NCBI GenBank assembly: GCA_019509985.1
Contig: JAEKLF010000071.1
Location: 1 to 64,000 of the forward strand
Origin: Burkholderiales bacterium
GTDB lineage: Bacteria > Pseudomonadota > Gammaproteobacteria > Burkholderiales > Burkholderiaceae_C
DNA length: 64,000 nt
Reading direction: 5' to 3'
Position 1 is the stretch's first letter. Each line of letters opens with the position of its first letter. Positions 39,251 through 47,877 of this stretch are shown here, piece after piece. The position numbers and the translations under genes were made by a program. The notes under the pieces were generated by a model that made no database searches, was not told the DNA's origin, and worked only from the letters and a program-made list of their open reading frames with translations.

Positions 39251-39898
39251 ATGGACCTGCTCACGACCCTGCTGCCTGACGGCGCCGCCCTCTACGCCTT
39301 CCTGATCGCCACGCTGGTGCTGGCGCTGACGCCCGGCCCCGGCGTCGTGTTCATCGTCACGCGCACGCTGGCCCAGGGCCGCACGGCCGGCCTGGCGTCC
39401 GTCGCCGGCGTGGCGCTGGGCAATCTGGCCAATGCGGTCGGCGCCTCCATCGGCCTGGCGGCGCTGTTCGCCGTCTCGTCACTGGCCTTCACCGTCGTGC
39501 GCTGGGCGGGCGCGGCCTATCTGATCTGGCTGGGCATCCAGGCCCTGCGCCATCCCTCGGCAGCGGCCGATGGCGCAAGGCCCACGCCTGCCGCGCCACG
39601 CAAGCTGTTCCGCGACGGCTTCTTCGTCGCGCTGCTGAACCCCAAAACGACGCTCTTCTTCGCCGCCTTCATTCCGCAGTTCCTGCACCCCGAGGGCTCG
39701 CAGGCCGCCCAGGCCTTGACGCTCAGTGTTCTCTTCGTCGTGGTCGCTGCGACGACCGACAGCCTCTACGCGCTGTTGGCCGGCAGCCTGGCGCCGATGC
39801 TGCGTGGCGCGGCGGGCAGCGGTCGCCACGTGTCGGCGCTGGTGTACTTTGCGCTGGGGCTGTACGCGGCCTTTGGCGGATCCAGGCAGCAAAACTGA
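39251..39898 (+). CDS. LysE/RhtB family amino acid exporter
   Basis: 215-residue inner-membrane protein with about six helices. Family signatures are LALTPGPGVVFIVTRTLAQGRTAGLASVAGVALGN near 22-56 (split by loops) and FFVALLNPKTTLFFAAFIPQFL near 125-146. RhtB-type members export homoserine, threonine or other amino acids; substrate unknown. AAGGAGA lies six bases before the ATG. The gene ends in a hairpin terminator. Confidence 0.92.
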   Translation: MDLLTTLLPDGAALYAFLIATLVLALTPGPGVVFIVTRTLAQGRTAGLASVAGVALGNLANAVGASIGLAALFAVSSLAFTVVRWAGAAYLIWLGIQALRHPSAAADGARPTPAAPRKLFRDGFFVALLNPKTTLFFAAFIPQFLHPEGSQAAQALTLSVLFVVVAATTDSLYALLAGSLAPMLRGAAGSGRHVSALVYFALGLYAAFGGSRQQN

Positions 39899-39911
39899 TC
39901 CACCATGAAGA

Positions 39912-39945
39912 AACCCGCCCGAAGCGCAGGCGCTACGGGCGGGTT
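39912..39945. terminator. Hairpin terminator between LysE and DUF4148 genes
   Basis: AACCCGCCCG (39912-39921) pairs perfectly with CGGGCGGGTT (39936-39945), with an inner AGCG/CGCT extension. It lies between convergent genes, 14 bases after the exporter stop, and can serve both directions. The T tract is short. Confidence 0.75.
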
Positions 39946-39961
39946 GCAGGGAGGCGCGAGC

Positions 39962-40294
39962 TCAGCGGGCGGCCGCGACGTCCACATCGCTCTCGCTGCC
40001 GCCATGACGCTTCACCAGCGCGGCGAAGTAGCTGGACTTGCGCAGCTGGGCGTATTTGGCCTGGGCCTTGGCGCGGCGCTCGGTGTCGATGCCGGCGTTC
40101 TCCGACAGCTCGGCCTGCGCCAGGCCGGATTCACGGTAGATCTGCAGGTCGGCCAGCACTTCGGCGCGGCTGACTTGTGACGTCGCCACGGGCTGGGCTT
40201 GACGAGCGTCGGGGTTGTCGGCGGCCATCGCCTGGCCGGCGAAAGCGGTCAAGGTGGCAAGGAGGGCGGAAGCGATGACGGTCTGGGTGCTCAT
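39962..40294 (-). CDS. DUF4148-type periplasmic protein
   Basis: 110 residues with a signal peptide (about 1-24, AGQAMA). The mature part has the DUF4148 pattern of Burkholderiales: SRAEVLADLQIYRESGLAQAE followed by a second helix (AKAQAKYAQLRKS). Function unknown; often strongly expressed and stress-linked in the order. AAGGAAAG before the ATG sets the start. Confidence 0.8.
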   Translation of the reverse strand: MSTQTVIASALLATLTAFAGQAMAADNPDARQAQPVATSQVSRAEVLADLQIYRESGLAQAELSENAGIDTERRAKAQAKYAQLRKSSYFAALVKRHGGSESDVDVAAAR

Positions 40295-40488
40295 GATCTT
40301 TCCTTTCAGGTTCCGGCCCGAGGGCCGTGGATGGCTTCGACTCACCAGCAGGGTTTGTCGATGACTGAAAGATAGGAACGACGGGCCGTCGCTTAAACGG
40401 CGCTGTTCGCAATGGACCGTTGCGGAATTTGTCCGTATTCCTTTTCGTTTGACGCCATTCCGTCATGCCGACGGTGCAATGCGCAACC

Positions 40489-41031
40489 TCACTCCGGCGC
40501 GACCAGCTCGCGCTCGGTCAGGACCAGCGTCAGAGCATGGTCATGCGCCTCGACGGCGAAGTGAGTCTCGGCGCCCGACCAGGCCAGGCCGATGGTCGTC
40601 ACACCGGGGTGCTCGGCCAGCCAGCGATCGAAGTAACCCCCGCCGTAGCCGAGGCGAAAACCCTCGCGCGTGAAGCCGACGCAGGGCACCAGCACGACGT
40701 CGGGCACGGCCACGGCGCCCGTGGAGGTAGCGATGCCGCACTCATCCTGGGCCGCGGGCGCGCTGCCGTCCCAGCGGCGAAAGACCATCTCCGCGGGCTC
40801 CCGGCGAGCAAACGGCAGCGCACGGGGAAAGGGCAAGACGCCAGGATCGAACTCCCCGGCCAGCGGCCAATAGACGCCAACCAGCTCAGGCTCCAACTGC
40901 TCCAGCAGCGCGGCCAGCGCCTGGCGCAGCGCATGCTCGGCCGCCTGGAAGGCCGGCGTGGCGGCAAAGGCGCGGCGCTCGGCCAGCAGGCTGCGGCGCA
41001 GGTCGGATCGGGCGGGGTGGGCGGCGGACAT
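40489..41031 (-). CDS. 5-formyltetrahydrofolate cyclo-ligase, copy 2
   Basis: 180 residues with VYWPLAGEFDP and VLVPCVGFTREGFRLGYGGGYFDRWLAEHP, the standard folate/ATP loop, plus the C-terminal HDHALTLVLTE. Divergent from slt, the usual Burkholderiales arrangement, with a PEP-CTERM gene in between. This is probably the housekeeping copy. An ATG 30 bases upstream (MGATLRPKRP) is an alternative start. Confidence 0.92.
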   Translation of the reverse strand: MSAAHPARSDLRRSLLAERRAFAATPAFQAAEHALRQALAALLEQLEPELVGVYWPLAGEFDPGVLPFPRALPFARREPAEMVFRRWDGSAPAAQDECGIATSTGAVAVPDVVLVPCVGFTREGFRLGYGGGYFDRWLAEHPGVTTIGLAWSGAETHFAVEAHDHALTLVLTERELVAPE

Positions 41032-41126
41032 CGGGCGCTTGGGTCGGAGGGTGGCGCCCATTGGAACTCAAGCCGATCAGCCTCCCGGCTCGGGTGCGGG
41101 GGCATCTGCCCCCAGGTCAGGACGGG

Positions 41127-41702
41127 TCAGCGGCCGCGGCGGCGCAGCGCGACGATCCCGGCGCCGGCCAGCAGCAGCGCCCAGCTGGCCGGCTCGGGCA
41201 CGGCCGCGCCGATCTGGTAGACGATGCTGTGATCGCGGTAGTTGAGGTCGCCGCCATTGGCCAGGTCTTCGAACGCGATGTTGGTGCCGGCCGGCACCTT
41301 GGCGTCGCCGGCAAAGGCGGCCGCCCAGGCGTGGTTGACGCCGTCGCTGTTCAGGCTCGTGTCGCTGTAGTAGCGCGCCGCGCCTGCATTGACGTCGATG
41401 AAAAACACCAGGCTGTCGCCCGCCGATACCGTGCCCAGCACGAACTTGTCGCCGTAGGCGCTGGTCTGGTTGTTTAGGCCGATGGGACCGTCGACCCCGT
41501 TGATGCGCGCACCGACGAGGTTGGTGTAGCCGCCGCGTTCGCCGGTGTAGTAGGCCACCAACTGGCCGCTGGCGCTGGCCGTGAAGCTGCTCGCCGGGGC
41601 CTGCGTGCCGGGCGTCGGGTAGACGTCCGGATTGGCCTGGGCGGCCAGGCTCAGCAGCGCGGCGGCGGCCATCAAGATCGGACCTTGGGCTCGGGTTCTC
41701 AT
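41127..41702 (-). CDS. PEP-CTERM sorted exported protein with DUF4114-like domain
   Basis: 191 residues: signal peptide (about 1-23), a beta-rich domain with FVLGTVSAGDSLVFFIDV and a calcium-binding-like FEDLANGGDLNYRDHSIVYQIG ending like DUF4114 domains, and a C-terminal PEP-CTERM tail, VPEPASWALLLAGAGIVALRRRGR read as VPEP, hydrophobic helix, RRRGR. Such tails are cut by exosortase and link to exopolysaccharide export. No exosortase gene is in the window. AGGAGA before the second ATG decides the start. Confidence 0.88.
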   Translation of the reverse strand: MRTRAQGPILMAAAALLSLAAQANPDVYPTPGTQAPASSFTASASGQLVAYYTGERGGYTNLVGARINGVDGPIGLNNQTSAYGDKFVLGTVSAGDSLVFFIDVNAGAARYYSDTSLNSDGVNHAWAAAFAGDAKVPAGTNIAFEDLANGGDLNYRDHSIVYQIGAAVPEPASWALLLAGAGIVALRRRGR

Positions 41703-41762
41703 CGGCAGTCTCCTCATCGAGGGGGCGAGGGTAGAAGCGCGGCGGGACCATCACCAGCCCCT

Positions 41763-43778
41763 ATGAGTCAAATGGGCAGGCGATTTAGGGACTTCACGGG
41801 CCGCGGCGCGCTGGCGGCGCTGTTGCTGATGGCGGCGCTTGGCGCTCCCGCGGCGCCCCCTGCGCCCGCCGACACCGACCTGGCCGTGCAGGCCCGCGAC
41901 GCCTGGGTCAAGCGTGACCGCAAGCGCCTGGCCGCACTGGCCGACGCGGCCCGCGAACAGAACCACGCGCTGGCCGGCTGGGTGGACTACTTCGAGCTGA
42001 ATGCCCGGCTGAGCGAGGCGCGCCAGGCCGAACTGGACGCCTTCTATGCACGCTACGCCGGCAGCTATGTCGAGGACCGGCTGCGCAACGATTGGCTGCT
42101 GGAACTGGGCCGGCGCCGCGACTGGGCCAACTTCCGCCACGATCACGCGGCCTACCTGATGCGTGACGACCGCGAGGTCGCCTGCTACGCGCTGCTGGCC
42201 GATCACGTGGCCGGCAACAAGATCAGCGTCGACACGGCCCGCAGCGCCTGGATGGCGCAAAAGGATGGCGACGACGGCTGCCAGCAGCTGGCCAGCGCCC
42301 TCGTCGACGCCGGCCTCTTCAAGCCCGACACGCTGTGGGCCAAGGCGCGGCTGGCCACCGAGCAGGGCCGCCCGCGCGCCGCGCGCCAGGCCATTGCGCT
42401 GCTGGCCGCCAAACCACTGGATCAGAAGCTCGCCGAGCTGCAGGACAACGCCGGCCGCTACCTGACGCGCAAGGCCCGCACGTCGCCGCGCGCCGAGGCC
42501 GAGCTGACCGCGCTGGCGCTGGCGCGCGTCGCCGCCAACGACCCCGCCCAGGCCGGCGACCTGCTCAACGAGAAATGGAACAAGCTGCCCGCCGAGCTGC
42601 AGGCCTGGCTGTGGGTGCAGATCGGCCGCCAGTCGGCGCTGCGCCTGCAGGACGACGCGCTGCCGGCTTTCGAGCGCGCCGCCAAGCTCGCGCCCGACCT
42701 GGCCTGGACGGACGATGCGCTGGCCTGGAATGCCCGCGCCGCGCTGCGCGCCAAGGCGCCGGCCGTGGCGCTGCGCGCCATCGAACGGCTGAGCAGCAGC
42801 GAGCAGCGCGAGCCGGCCTGGCTCTACTGGCGCGCCCGCGCCACGCGCCAGCAGGGCGACGTGCCCGCCGCGCGTGCCCAGCTCGCCAGCCTGGCGACCA
42901 CACCGCTGAACTACTTCGGCCGCCTGGCCGCCGAGGATCTCGGCCTGCCGACGCCGCTGCCGCCCGCGCCGCTGCCGCTGACGGCCGAGGAGCGCCGCGC
43001 AGCTCGCAGCCACCCGGGCCTCATGCGCGCACTGCAGCTCATCAATCTGGGCCTGCGCAGCGAGGGCGTGCGCGAGTGGAACTTCTCGCTGCGCGGCATG
43101 AACGACCGCGCGCTGCTGGCCGCTGCGCAGGAGGCCTGCGACCGCGAGGTCTGGGACCGCTGCATCAACACCAGCGAGCGCACCCGGGTCGAGATCGACA
43201 TCACGCAGCGCTATCCCACACCGCACCGCCCCGAGCTGATGCGCGAGGCCCAGGCCGCGGGGCTGGACCCGGCCTATGTCTACGGCCTGATCCGCCAGGA
43301 GTCGCGCTTCGTGCTGGATGCGCGCTCGCATGTCGGCGCGGCGGGGCTGATGCAGGTCATGCCGGCCACGGCCAAGTGGACGGCCAAGAAGGTGGGCATC
43401 AACTACAACGCCGAGCTGATGCACGACCGCGACTTCAATCTGCGCATCGGCACGAACTACCTGAAGCTGGTGCTGGACCGTTTCGAAGGCGCCCAGGCTC
43501 TGGCCGCGGCGGCCTACAACGCGGGCCCCAACCGGCCGGCGCGCTGGCGCGATGGCCCCGTCATCGACGCGGCCATCTGGGCCGAGAACATTCCCTTCAA
43601 CGAGACTCGCGACTATGTCCGCAAGGTGCTGCTCGGCGGCGCCGTGTATGCGCAGGTGCTGGGTCTGCCGGCCACCTCGCTGCGCGAGCGTCTGGGCGCC
43701 AGCGTCGGCCCGGCCGGCGCGCGCGCTGCCGATGTCAGCGATGTGCCGCCGCCAGCGGCTGGGGAGGCTGCGCCATGA
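41763..43778 (+). CDS. slt: Soluble lytic murein transglycosylase
   Basis: Cleaves peptidoglycan with formation of 1,6-anhydro-MurNAc ends in the periplasm. 671 residues: signal peptide (about 1-37), long alpha-superhelical U domain (about 40-470), and C-terminal SLT domain (about 500-640) with RQESRFVLDARSHVGAAGLMQVMP (catalytic Glu in QES) and AAAYNAGPNRPARW. Length and arrangement equal Slt70. The exact ATG (MSQMGRRF) is uncertain by a few codons. Confidence 0.95.
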   Translation: MSQMGRRFRDFTGRGALAALLLMAALGAPAAPPAPADTDLAVQARDAWVKRDRKRLAALADAAREQNHALAGWVDYFELNARLSEARQAELDAFYARYAGSYVEDRLRNDWLLELGRRRDWANFRHDHAAYLMRDDREVACYALLADHVAGNKISVDTARSAWMAQKDGDDGCQQLASALVDAGLFKPDTLWAKARLATEQGRPRAARQAIALLAAKPLDQKLAELQDNAGRYLTRKARTSPRAEAELTALALARVAANDPAQAGDLLNEKWNKLPAELQAWLWVQIGRQSALRLQDDALPAFERAAKLAPDLAWTDDALAWNARAALRAKAPAVALRAIERLSSSEQREPAWLYWRARATRQQGDVPAARAQLASLATTPLNYFGRLAAEDLGLPTPLPPAPLPLTAEERRAARSHPGLMRALQLINLGLRSEGVREWNFSLRGMNDRALLAAAQEACDREVWDRCINTSERTRVEIDITQRYPTPHRPELMREAQAAGLDPAYVYGLIRQESRFVLDARSHVGAAGLMQVMPATAKWTAKKVGINYNAELMHDRDFNLRIGTNYLKLVLDRFEGAQALAAAAYNAGPNRPARWRDGPVIDAAIWAENIPFNETRDYVRKVLLGGAVYAQVLGLPATSLRERLGASVGPAGARAADVSDVPPPAAGEAAP

Positions 43779-43786
43779 GAACCGCA

Positions 43787-43837
43787 GGCCGCCCGAAGGC
43801 TCTCGATCCCGCCTGGCGGGACAGCGCGTAGCGCGAA
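43787..43837. repeat. Hairpin-rich intergenic repeat, copy C
   Basis: Between slt and the next gene. GGCCGCCCGAAGGC (43787-43800) is the exact reverse complement of a block in copy D. It is followed by TCCCGC/GCGGGA (43808-43822) and GCGC/GCGC (near 43824-43834) hairpins. Related in style to copies A, B and E but without their long shared blocks. Confidence 0.5.
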
Positions 43838-43847
43838 GGATGCAGTC

Positions 43848-44801
43848 ATGACACTTTCCGTCCTGATCCTTGGAGGCAGCGGTTTCGTCGGCCGTGCGCT
43901 GTGCGAGCAGCTGACGCGCCGCCTCGGCGCCGATGTGCGCATCACCGTGCCCACGCGCCGCCTGCCGCATGCCCAGGTCGTACAGAGCCTGCCCGGCGTC
44001 ACCGTCGTGCAGGCCGATGTCTTCCGCGACCTGCCGACCCTGCTGCCCGGGCATGACGCCGTCGTCAACCTCATCGCCATCCTTCAGGGCAGCACGGCGG
44101 CCTTCGAGCATGTGCACGTGGAGCTGCCCAGGCGCATCGCCGCCGCGATGAGCGCCACGGGCGTGCGGCGCCTCGTGCAGGTCAGCGCCCTGGGCGTGGC
44201 CGAGCATGCGCCATCGCGTTACCTGCGCAGCAAGGCCGCGGGCGAGGCGGTGCTGCAGGTGGCCACGCAGACCGGCGGGCTGGAGCTGACGATCGTGCGG
44301 CCCTCGCTCGTCTTCGGCGATGGTGACCGCAGCGTCAACCTGTTCGCGCGGCTGCAGCGTCTCTTCCCGTTGATGCCGCTGGGCGGCGCGGACGCGAAGC
44401 TGCAGCCCGTCTGGGTGCAAGACCTGGCACGTGCCATCGTCGAGACGCTGCGACGCCGCGAGGCCATCGGTCAGACCTACGAGATCGCCGGACCGCGCGT
44501 GCTGACGCTGGCCGAACTGGTGCGCCTGGCCGGCCGCGTTGCCGGCTGCGAGCGCACCGTGCTGCCGCTGCCGCATGCCGTCGCGGCGCTGCAGGCCCTG
44601 GCCGTGGAATGCCTGCCCGGCGAGCCGGTGCTGTCGCGCGACAACCTGGCCTCGCTGTCCGTGCCCAACGTGGCCAGCGGCGCCCTGCCCGGCCTGGCCG
44701 TACTCGGCATCCGCCCGGCCGCGCTGGAGGCCGTGCTGCCCACCTATCTCGCCGCCGATGCCGGCGTCGCGCGGCTGGATGCCTGGCGGGCACGGCGCTG
44801 A
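43848..44801 (+). CDS. NAD(P)-binding protein, complex I NDUFA9-like
   Basis: 317 residues, atypical short-chain dehydrogenase/epimerase fold. The N-terminal VLILGGSGFVGRALCEQL is the dinucleotide-binding motif. SALGVAEHAPSRYLRSKAAGE has the Tyr-x-x-x-Lys-like pair (YLRSK) and TIVRPSLVFGDGDRSVNLF is typical of the NDUFA9 subfamily. Bacterial members are not part of complex I as a rule; the substrate is unknown. In Burkholderiales it is commonly found beside slt, as here. Confidence 0.88.
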   Translation: MTLSVLILGGSGFVGRALCEQLTRRLGADVRITVPTRRLPHAQVVQSLPGVTVVQADVFRDLPTLLPGHDAVVNLIAILQGSTAAFEHVHVELPRRIAAAMSATGVRRLVQVSALGVAEHAPSRYLRSKAAGEAVLQVATQTGGLELTIVRPSLVFGDGDRSVNLFARLQRLFPLMPLGGADAKLQPVWVQDLARAIVETLRRREAIGQTYEIAGPRVLTLAELVRLAGRVAGCERTVLPLPHAVAALQALAVECLPGEPVLSRDNLASLSVPNVASGALPGLAVLGIRPAALEAVLPTYLAADAGVARLDAWRARR

Positions 44802-44881
44802 GCGCATCAATCCGTTGCGGATTGCTCAACCCGCCCGCACGCCCTGACCCCTAAGCTCGGCCGTTCGACACGAAAGGCCCC

Positions 44882-45562
44882 ATGAAGCTCTACATCGGCA
44901 ACAAGAACTATTCGTCCTGGTCCATGCGCAGCGGCGTGCTGCTGGCCGCCTTCGGCATTTCTTTCGACGAGGTCAAGCTGCGCTTCGACTTCACGCCCGA
45001 TTCCGAATGGACGCGCGTCATCGCCGGCGTGAGCCCGACCCGGCGCGTGCCGGTGCTCGTCGAGGACGACGGCTTCAGCGTGTGGGAGACGCTGGCCATT
45101 GCCGAATACCTGGCCGACCGCCACCCCGAGCACGCGATCTGGCCGCGCGATGTGCGCGCCCGGGCTCGCGCCCGCAGCCTGTGCGCCGAGATGCATGCCG
45201 GCTTCCCGCGGCTGCGCAATGTCTGCCCGATGAACATCGAGGTCTTCTTCCCCGATGTCGGGGCCAAGCTCTGGGCCGAGGATGCGGCGCTGCGCGCCGA
45301 CGTGGCCCGGCTGGACGCGGCCTGGAGCGAGGCGCTTCAAGGCAGCGGCGGGCCCTTCCTGTTCGGCGCCTTCGGGGCCGTGGATGCCTACTTCGCGCCG
45401 GTGGCCGTGCGCCTGAGCCGCTTCGGCCTGCCGGTGTCCGAGCGCGCCGCCGCCTACCGCGACGCGCTGCTCGCCCACCCTGCCGTCGAGGACTGGATTG
45501 CGGACGCGATGCGCGAGCAGACCTTCGTCGCCGAAGACGAGCCCTATCGCCAGGCCCGCTGA
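44882..45562 (+). CDS. Glutathione S-transferase family protein
   Basis: 226 residues. Thioredoxin-like N-terminal domain with KLYIGNKNYSSWSMRSGVLLAA (Ser-rich start where the catalytic residue lies), PTRRVPVLVEDDG and VWETLAIAEYLADRHPE (the glutathione gamma-Glu site), then an all-helical C-terminal domain. Fits the subgroup often annotated YfcF/GstA-like. Preceded by GAAAGG and a possible -10. Followed by hairpin repeat D. Confidence 0.9.
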   Translation: MKLYIGNKNYSSWSMRSGVLLAAFGISFDEVKLRFDFTPDSEWTRVIAGVSPTRRVPVLVEDDGFSVWETLAIAEYLADRHPEHAIWPRDVRARARARSLCAEMHAGFPRLRNVCPMNIEVFFPDVGAKLWAEDAALRADVARLDAAWSEALQGSGGPFLFGAFGAVDAYFAPVAVRLSRFGLPVSERAAAYRDALLAHPAVEDWIADAMREQTFVAEDEPYRQAR

Positions 45563-45574
45563 CATGAAGCCCCC

Positions 45575-45635
45575 ACGCTCGCACGCGCTCGCTTCCCCGC
45601 ACGGGAGCCCTCAATGCCTTCGGGCGGCCGGGCGG
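45575..45635. repeat. Hairpin-rich intergenic repeat, copy D
   Basis: Between the GST and DUF1272 genes. It carries GCCTTCGGGCGGCC (45616-45629), the inverted exact copy of the block in copy C 1.8 kb away, preceded by an ACGCGCTCG and a CCCGC/CGGG hairpin-like section that also has a counterpart in copy C. Confidence 0.45.
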
Positions 45636-45642
45636 CACTGAG

Positions 45643-45951
45643 ATGCTCGAACTTCGCCCTTGCTGCGAGCACTGCGCCGTTGCGCTGCCGCCGGAAGCGA
45701 CGGATGCGCGCATCTGCAGCTTCGAATGCACCTTTTGCGCGACCTGCGCCGACGACCTGCTGGGCAACGTCTGCCCCAATTGCGGCGGCGGCTTCGTGCC
45801 CCGGCCGGTGCGGCCGGCGCGTGACTGGAAGGGCGGCAACTACCTGGGCGACTACCCGGCGCGCACGGTGCCCAAGCTGCGCCCTGTCGACCTGGAGGCG
45901 CATGCCCAGCTGGTGGCGGCACTCAAGGGCCTGCCACCCGAGCGGCGCTGA
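45643..45951 (+). CDS. DUF1272 family zinc-ribbon-like protein
   Basis: 102 residues. The N-terminal half has eight cysteines in paired arrangement ([22 protein letters not shown]), the DUF1272 pattern and clearly a metal-binding small domain. The C-terminal half is specific to longer members. Function unknown; cytoplasmic. Confidence 0.85.
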   Translation: MLELRPCCEHCAVALPPEATDARICSFECTFCATCADDLLGNVCPNCGGGFVPRPVRPARDWKGGNYLGDYPARTVPKLRPVDLEAHAQLVAALKGLPPERR

Positions 45952-45983
45952 AGGCCTGGCCGCGCACGCCGCGGCGCCTCCGT

Positions 45984-45989
45984 TAGACT
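45984..45989 (+). promoter_or_regulatory. Putative -10 box of the metXW leader
   Basis: TAGACT about 12 bases upstream of the SAM-II aptamer, so transcription would begin around 45996, immediately before it. No clear -35 box. Confidence 0.45.
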
Positions 45990-46001
45990 CTCGTTCCATC
46001 A

Positions 46002-46053
46002 AGCGCCGATTTGTTCCGGATTGCGGGCGCTCTACAAATGCCGCTAAACAGGA
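46002..46053 (+). ncRNA. SAM-II riboswitch
   Basis: Matches the SAM-II (SAM-alpha) aptamer. P1 is AGCGC (46002-46006) with GCGCT (46027-46031), GATTT and CCGGATTGC fill the loop, the CTACAAATG and CCGCTAAA blocks match the conserved ATAAATG and GCTAAA, and TCC (46015-46017) can pair with GGA (46051-46053) to close the pseudoknot. SAM-II RNAs are known from Proteobacteria, mostly Alphaproteobacteria, upstream of met genes, where SAM lowers expression. The position before metX fits. Confidence 0.92.
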
Positions 46054-46061
46054 CTCCGAGC

Positions 46062-46095
46062 AACCGGCGTCCGCAACAGTGGCGCCGGTTTTTTT
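46062..46095 (+). terminator. Intrinsic terminator in the metX leader
   Basis: AACCGGCG (46062-46069) pairs with CGCCGGTT (46083-46090), followed by a run of seven T (46089-46095). It lies between the SAM-II aptamer and the metX ribosome binding site, so the riboswitch probably works by transcription termination. The left arm of aptamer P1, GCGCC (46003-46007), is complementary to GGCGC (46081-46085) in the right part of the terminator, giving a possible antiterminator pairing when SAM is absent. Confidence 0.85.
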
Positions 46096-46108
46096 CTTGG
46101 AGTGGGCC

Positions 46109-47290
46109 ATGACGGGCCGAAGCGTCGGCGAGGTATCGCCGCAGAGTTTTCATTTCGACGAGCCGCTGCCGCTGCGCAGCGGCGCCAGCCTTGGGTCTTA
46201 CGACCTGATGGTCGAGACCTACGGTCAGCTGAACGCCGAGCGCAGCAATGCCGTGCTGGTCTGCCACGCGCTGAATGCCAGCCACCATGTGGCCGGCAAT
46301 TACGCGGGCCAGCCCAAGAGCGAAGGCTGGTGGGACAACCTGATCGGGCCCGGCAAGCCGCTGGACACCGACAAGTTCTTCGTCATCGGCGTCAACAACC
46401 TGGGCTCCTGCTTCGGCTCCACGGGCCCGATGCACGCCAACCCGGCGACCGGCCGGGCCTGGGGCGCGGACTTTCCCGTGGTCACCGTGCAGGATTGGGT
46501 GGACGCGCAGGTCCGCGTCGTCGAACGCTTCGGCATCCTCAAGCTGGCAGCCGTGCTGGGCGGGTCGCTCGGCGGCATGCAGGCGCTGGACTGGGCGCTG
46601 CGCTATCCGGCGCAGGTCGGGCATTGCATCGCCATCGCCACGGCTCCCAATCTGTCGGCGCAGAACATCGCCTTCAACGAGGTCGCGCGCCGCGCCATCG
46701 TGACCGACCCGGACTTCCACGGCGGCCACTTCTACGCGCACGGCGTGGTGCCCAAACGCGGCCTGCGGGTGGCGCGCATGATCGGCCACATCACCTACCT
46801 GTCCGACGACGTCATGGCCGAGAAGTTCGGCCGCGAACTCAAGGGCGGCAAGGACGGCACGCTGGGCTATTCGACGCAGGACATCGAGTTCCAGATCGAA
46901 AGCTATCTGCGCTACCAGGGCGACAAGTTCAGCGACTACTTCGACGCCAACACCTATCTGCTCATCACCCGCGCTCTCGACTACTTCGACCCGGCCTCCG
47001 AGCATGGCGGCGACCTGACGCGCGCCTTCGCCGCCGCGCGGGCCAAGTTCCTCATCGCCAGCTTCACGACCGACTGGCGCTTCTCGCCGGACCGGTCACG
47101 CGAGATCGTCAAGGCCCTGCTCGACAACCGGCTCGACGTGTCGTATGCGGAGATCGATGCGCCCCACGGCCACGACGCCTTCCTGCTCGACGACCCGCGC
47201 TATCACGGCGTGCTGCGCGCCTATTTCGAGCGCATCGCGGCGGAGCTGGAAAGGCCAGCGACCCTGCAACTCAAGGGGGTGGCTGTATGA
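46109..47290 (+). CDS. metX: Homoserine O-acyltransferase MetX
   Basis: First committed step of methionine synthesis, acylating homoserine. 393 residues of the alpha/beta-hydrolase fold, with the nucleophile elbow [14 protein letters not shown] (Ser near 150), and Asp and His near the end (DAPHGHDAF). Both O-acetyl- and O-succinyltransferases share this scaffold; betaproteobacterial members often use succinyl-CoA, so I leave the acyl group open. GGAG lies six bases before the ATG. Coupled to metW by an ATGA overlap. Confidence 0.96.
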   Translation: MTGRSVGEVSPQSFHFDEPLPLRSGASLGSYDLMVETYGQLNAERSNAVLVCHALNASHHVAGNYAGQPKSEGWWDNLIGPGKPLDTDKFFVIGVNNLGSCFGSTGPMHANPATGRAWGADFPVVTVQDWVDAQVRVVERFGILKLAAVLGGSLGGMQALDWALRYPAQVGHCIAIATAPNLSAQNIAFNEVARRAIVTDPDFHGGHFYAHGVVPKRGLRVARMIGHITYLSDDVMAEKFGRELKGGKDGTLGYSTQDIEFQIESYLRYQGDKFSDYFDANTYLLITRALDYFDPASEHGGDLTRAFAAARAKFLIASFTTDWRFSPDRSREIVKALLDNRLDVSYAEIDAPHGHDAFLLDDPRYHGVLRAYFERIAAELERPATLQLKGVAV

Positions 47291-47862
47291 GCTTCGATCC
47301 TGCGATCGCGGCGCTCGTGCCACCAGGCTCGCGTGTGCTCGATCTCGGCTGCGGCACCGGCGAACTGCTGGAGCACCTCATCAAGCGCAAGGGCTGCAGC
47401 GGCTACGGCGTGGAGCTGGACGACGCCAACCTGCTGGCCTGCGTGAAGCGCGGCGTCAACGTCATCCAGCGCAACCTGGAGGAAGGCCTGTCCATCTTCG
47501 AGGACCAGAGCTTCGACGTCGTGCTGCAGCTCGAAACCCTGCAGCACCTGCGCAATGCCCAGCAGATGCTGAAAGAGACGGCGCGCGTCGGCAAGACCGG
47601 CATCGTCAGCTTTCCCAACTTCGCGCACTGGCCCAACCGGCTGCAGGTGCTGACGGGCCGCATGCCCGTCACGCGCGCCTTGCCCTACGAGTGGTACGAC
47701 ACGCCCAACATCCGCGTCGGCACCTTCGCCGACTTCGAGGTGCTGGCGCGCAAGAACCGGCTCAAGGTGCTGGACGCCTTCGGCCTGCAACGCGGCCGTG
47801 TCGTGCGCCGCCAACCCAACCTGATGGCCAGCGTGGCGGTGTTCAGGTTCGAGCGGGAGTGA
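47287..47862 (+). CDS. metW: Methionine biosynthesis protein MetW
   Basis: 191-residue class I methyltransferase-like protein. The SAM motif is [15 protein letters not shown] near residue 19, followed by YGVELDDAN and the MetW hallmark [35 protein letters not shown]. It is known to activate or complete MetX in organisms with this gene pair; enzymatic activity is not established. Cotranscribed with metX under the SAM-II switch. Confidence 0.95.
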   Translation: MSFDPAIAALVPPGSRVLDLGCGTGELLEHLIKRKGCSGYGVELDDANLLACVKRGVNVIQRNLEEGLSIFEDQSFDVVLQLETLQHLRNAQQMLKETARVGKTGIVSFPNFAHWPNRLQVLTGRMPVTRALPYEWYDTPNIRVGTFADFEVLARKNRLKVLDAFGLQRGRVVRRQPNLMASVAVFRFERE

Positions 47863-47877
47863 GGGCTCAGCCCCCGA

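Noticed and set aside
38587..39264. 225-codon minus-strand frame in and beyond the gap after the NTF2-like gene
   Set aside because: Arg/Ala/Gln/His-rich, no motif, and antisense to the small membrane-protein gene.
41751..44810. Open frame of 1019 codons on the minus strand across slt and the NDUFA9-like gene
   Set aside because: Antisense shadow of two well-supported genes, with no domain or ribosome binding site.
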